A stretch of DNA of 42,256 nucleotides. It comes from Chthonomonadaceae bacterium (GTDB lineage Bacteria > Armatimonadota > Chthonomonadetes > Chthonomonadales > Chthonomonadaceae). Every line of letters starts with the position of its first letter. Position 1 is the stretch's first letter. A program made the position numbers and the translations under genes. Below, piece after piece: positions 39,989 to 42,256 of this stretch. Under the pieces are notes generated by a model that saw nothing but the letters and a program-made list of their open reading frames with translations, ran no database searches and was not told the DNA's origin. The DNA lies in contig JANXSG010000235.1 of NCBI GenBank assembly GCA_025352825.1, forward strand, positions 1-42,256. Reading direction: 5' to 3'.

Positions 39989-41083
39989 ATGAGTCATCTA
40001 TACAATTGTTCGCTTCGTTTGACTTTGATAGCAGCCCTCCTATTCGAAGGGCTGCATTTGTATGCAGACGAACACCCCACTCCTGTAACATCAGAACATG
40101 TGCTAGTGGTACAGAATCGGGCTAGCGCCGATTCTGTCGCTATTGCCAGCTACTATATCCAGAAACGGAATATCCTCAAATCAAATATCTGTACTATAAC
40201 CTGTCCATCTATTGAACAGTGCTCCATGCAGGAGTATCTCGATCTCATCAAACGTCCGATACAGCTTTTTCTGGCGAACAGCATTCATCCGATTGACTTT
40301 ATCGTACTCACAAAAGGAATTCCTATTCGCACGAATGAGGGGCCAGCAGGTGGATTTGGAACGGATAGTATGCTGGCGCTTATGGATTCTCCTGAGCAAA
40401 AGAATCGTGTCGCAAACCCATACTTTGGCAAGCGCGAAAGATTTTCTCACGCAAAGTTCCATTTCTATCTCGTCACCCGGCTCGACGGGTACACCCGATC
40501 CGACTGCATGAAATTAGTGGATAGATCTATCGAATCTCGCCCTCGCCGCGGAGTGTATCTTATTCATTTGGGACCCGGCCACGAAAATGGTGGGTATAAA
40601 CCAGTTAACGATGGTATGCGTCGGGCTCAGGTAATATTGCAGCAGCGTGGAATAGATTCCGTACTCGATACTATGAATGAATTCCCTGGCGGGCAGAAGG
40701 ATCTGATGGGATATTTTAGCTGGGGAAGTAACGACGGCAGATTCAATCGAATGTCCTACAGAAGCATGACATTTGCTCCCGGTTCCATTGCAGAAACTGC
40801 GGTATCAACGAGCGGCCGAACCTTCGCAAACCCGGATGCGCCAGGCCAATCGTTAATTGCAGATCTTATTAAACAGGGTGTCACCGGATGCAAGGGATAT
40901 GTTTCCGAACCGTATGCAGATTCGATTGCCCATGCGGATATACTTTTCGAGCGATATACCGCAGGCTACAATCTCGCTGAGAGTTTCTATATGGCATCGG
41001 CAAGTGCACATTGGAAAGATGTTGTTATAGGAGATCCGCTCTGCGCACCGTATGCTTCTAAAAATTCTGCTGTGAGAAAATAG
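39989..41083 (+). CDS. TIGR03790-family secreted protein
   Basis: The 364-residue protein has a signal peptide (LRLTLIAALLFEGLHLYADE) and the TIGR03790 blocks: EHVLVVQNRASADSVAIASYYIQKRNI, FIVLTKGIPIRTNEGPAGGFGTDSMLALM, FYLVTRLDGYTRSDCMKLVDRSIESRP, MGYFSWGSNDGRFN, SLIADLIKQGVTGCKGYVSEPY and VVIGDPLCAPYA. Its function is unknown; members occur in Planctomycetota, Acidobacteriota and related phyla. The ribosome binding site is unclear and may lie in the G-rich tail of the adjacent repeat. The stop is two bases before the next ATG, so the metalloprotease-like protein is co-transcribed. Confidence 0.87.
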   Translation: MSHLYNCSLRLTLIAALLFEGLHLYADEHPTPVTSEHVLVVQNRASADSVAIASYYIQKRNILKSNICTITCPSIEQCSMQEYLDLIKRPIQLFLANSIHPIDFIVLTKGIPIRTNEGPAGGFGTDSMLALMDSPEQKNRVANPYFGKRERFSHAKFHFYLVTRLDGYTRSDCMKLVDRSIESRPRRGVYLIHLGPGHENGGYKPVNDGMRRAQVILQQRGIDSVLDTMNEFPGGQKDLMGYFSWGSNDGRFNRMSYRSMTFAPGSIAETAVSTSGRTFANPDAPGQSLIADLIKQGVTGCKGYVSEPYADSIAHADILFERYTAGYNLAESFYMASASAHWKDVVIGDPLCAPYASKNSAVRK

Positions 41084-41085
41084 AT

Positions 41086-41952
41086 ATGGAGAAGATGGAA
41101 GTATTCGAAGTGAGGGACGAGGTATGGCTTGCCGAAAGAGTCAGCATTCTGCGTGAGGTACATTTTGCTGATGTACCTCAAGGATTGCCTATTGTCACTA
41201 GATTCGGCCCGAGGGCTCAGTATCGATTCGGCTCAATTGCAGAACGCCAAGGTGTCTCATTAATTATGGTGAACCGCCTCTTTGCTAATCTCCGAGTCCC
41301 CGTATTTGTGCTAGATGGCACCCTCGCCCATGAATTAGCGCACTATGCCCACGGATTCGGTTCTGGGCTTCCCCGGTTGTATCTGCATCCACACAGGGGT
41401 GGTGTGGTGGATATTGAACTGGCAAAACGCGGACTTGGCGAGTTAGACCGAAAAGCAGATGAGTGGCGTAAAGCCCATTGGGATACCTTTTATAAAAGCC
41501 AATGTGGAGATATCACCGAAAGAAAAACAGTACAATCCGAAACAATTGATGCAGTCTGGAGAAGGTTTATTGAACAGCCTGGCAACCGAACAGAATCCGA
41601 TATCAATCACAAGCTTCAAATTTTAATGAAGCAAATGAAAGTTCAATTCACAGAAAACCGAACAATTAATGTGGAGTGGATGCATGCTTCTGTCAGGCAG
41701 AAAGGCCTCTCATACTGGTTTCCTATAGAAGGAAAAATAAGTCTGCATGGCCTGCTTTCCGATAGACGTGTTCCTGAAACGGTAATAGAATTTGAACTGA
41801 GTTACTGGCTTGCAAGATTGGTCGTGGGGTCGAATTGGCAAAAAGTTCATGCCGTGCTCAATAGAGTCGGGCTTGGAGTAACTATGGAAAATGGAGTGCA
41901 TTGGCGAACGAAATCGTGGCCTTCGTTCATGAAACGTAATCACCCTATATAG
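41086..41952 (+). CDS. Putative zinc metalloprotease with HELAH motif
   Basis: The 288-residue protein has HELAHYAHGFGSG (His82, Glu83, His86), the HExxH zincin signature, after SLIMVNRLFANLRVPVFVLDGTLA. HPHRGGVVDIELAKRGLGELDRKADEW could supply the third ligand (a downstream His or Glu). The C-terminal half is diverged and has no second motif. I do not recognise a named family; it resembles SprT- or M48-like minimal proteases only in the motif context. No signal peptide is seen. It is tightly coupled to the TIGR03790 gene, so the pair may act together. The sequence gives no substrate. Confidence 0.68.
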   Translation: MEKMEVFEVRDEVWLAERVSILREVHFADVPQGLPIVTRFGPRAQYRFGSIAERQGVSLIMVNRLFANLRVPVFVLDGTLAHELAHYAHGFGSGLPRLYLHPHRGGVVDIELAKRGLGELDRKADEWRKAHWDTFYKSQCGDITERKTVQSETIDAVWRRFIEQPGNRTESDINHKLQILMKQMKVQFTENRTINVEWMHASVRQKGLSYWFPIEGKISLHGLLSDRRVPETVIEFELSYWLARLVVGSNWQKVHAVLNRVGLGVTMENGVHWRTKSWPSFMKRNHPI

Positions 41953-41954
41953 CC

Positions 41955-42027
41955 TTTTGCAAAAGTCTCAAAATGATCAAAACACTCTTCACGCCCTCAC
42001 CCCCCATCCCCATAAGCGTTAGGTTAA
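41955..42027 (+). repeat. Left end of the dispersed paired-hairpin family, copy I
   Basis: TTTGCAAAAGTCTCAAAATG and CACGCCCTCACCCCCC match the left end of the 18.93-kb MITE-like copy. It then continues CATCCCCATAAGCGTTAGGT instead of the usual stem. A relative of this second part lies inverted at 26196-26245. Confidence 0.65.
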
Positions 42028-42059
42028 GCTGTAAAATAGGGTTCCACAGTAGATTTTAT

Positions 42060-42256
42060 GCGACGAAATGAATTTCTTCGCTTGGTAGCCTGCGGCTAAG
42101 TGTCCTTCGGACACAGGATTCGATGATGCTAGAATCGTGTGCGAAGCACACTCGGGTGCGCCTCACAGCGCACTTCGCTAGCGGGTTTAAATCCCGCCAG
42201 GGGAACCTGTGCATTAGTTGTATCCCCTGTAGGAAACATGACAGCCGTCCTTCGTG
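42060..42256. repeat. Short-hairpin array at the window edge
   Basis: Six or more small perfect hairpins follow each other: TAGCC-TGC-GGCTA, GTGTCC-TTC-GGACAC, GTGTGC-GAA-GCACAC, GTGCGC-CTCACA-GCGCAC, GCGGG-TTTAAAT-CCCGC, and a GAAAT/ATTTC stem. The last resembles a tRNA T-arm but is part of the palindrome series. The array is cut by the end of the window. Confidence 0.7.

Noticed and set aside
42178-42204. Possible tRNA T-arm (GCGGGTTTAAATCCCGC)
   Set aside because: It belongs to a series of palindromes; no acceptor, D or anticodon stems are in the right places.
1-42256. CRISPR array or phage region
   Set aside because: No regularly spaced direct repeats and no integrase, terminase or structural phage genes were seen; the repeats present are inverted and dispersed.

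Overview
The window looks like a chromosomal segment of a free-living Gram-negative bacterium with moderate G+C, most likely an Armatimonadota relative. That placement is inference. It rests on the DUF1559 prepilin-like protein with the N-terminal stretch [14 protein letters not shown] and an HX9DG motif, on the TIGR03960 radical SAM and TIGR03790 families, and on the GntR/LacI-type regulator. I see no rRNA, tRNA or CRISPR array. Standard stop codons are used throughout.

Layout. 0.1-9.5 kb: a B12-binding radical SAM protein, a rhomboid-like pseudoprotease, a decayed HigBA pair, a prepilin-like protein with a small lipoprotein, an autoregulated GntR-LacI regulator, a PHP phosphoesterase, divergent sulfur-assimilation genes cysC and cysH, and a duplicated small-barrel protein. 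9.7-11.8 kb: a CxxCH-glutathione peroxidase fusion and a zinc dehydrogenase. 11.9-14.6 kb: a graveyard of toxin-antitoxin-type genes (orphan Phd-like antitoxin, DUF433 with a frameshifted DUF5615 gene, an RGKFY-type small gene with an internal stop, and an intact MazF-like toxin with a broken antitoxin). 14.7-18.6 kb: an M16 peptidase and a class II Fic protein. 18.6-19.8 kb: a gene-poor stretch with a MITE-like element. 19.9-25.7 kb: a secreted esterase/peptidase, a DUF3445 protein, a PepSY protein and a secreted glycosidase-like protein. 25.7-27.0 kb: a repeat-rich stretch with a gene relic. 27.0-30.3 kb: a membrane block with an HGSNAT-like acyltransferase, three DUF421 paralogues and a DUF1003 protein. 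30.6-36.0 kb: an SDR oxidoreductase, a large SecA, and a small protein next to an HNH nuclease gene with a premature stop. 36.0-41.95 kb: a co-directional run with a membrane protein, PfkB kinase, GT4 glycosyltransferase, GNAT acetyltransferase, TIGR03790 protein and a HELAH metalloprotease-like protein.

Three themes stand out. First, long housekeeping genes are intact, but five small toxin-antitoxin or nuclease genes carry in-frame stops or frameshifts (TGA, TAA, TAG and two single-base shifts). Second, intergenic DNA is colonised by a family of paired G-rich hairpins built around CCCCTCTCC/GGAGAGGGG. One copy has 14-bp perfect terminal inverted repeats flanked by TA, which suggests a non-autonomous transposable element. 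A second element has terminal AAGGGG(T/C)TGTGAAAGT repeats. Third, strings of small perfect hairpins with mostly three-base loops recur in several gaps.

Regulation can be read directly in places. The GntR-LacI gene and the mazEF remnant each have a near-consensus sigma-70-type promoter overlapped or followed by a perfect palindrome, which is the expected layout for autorepression. cysH has a near-consensus promoter.
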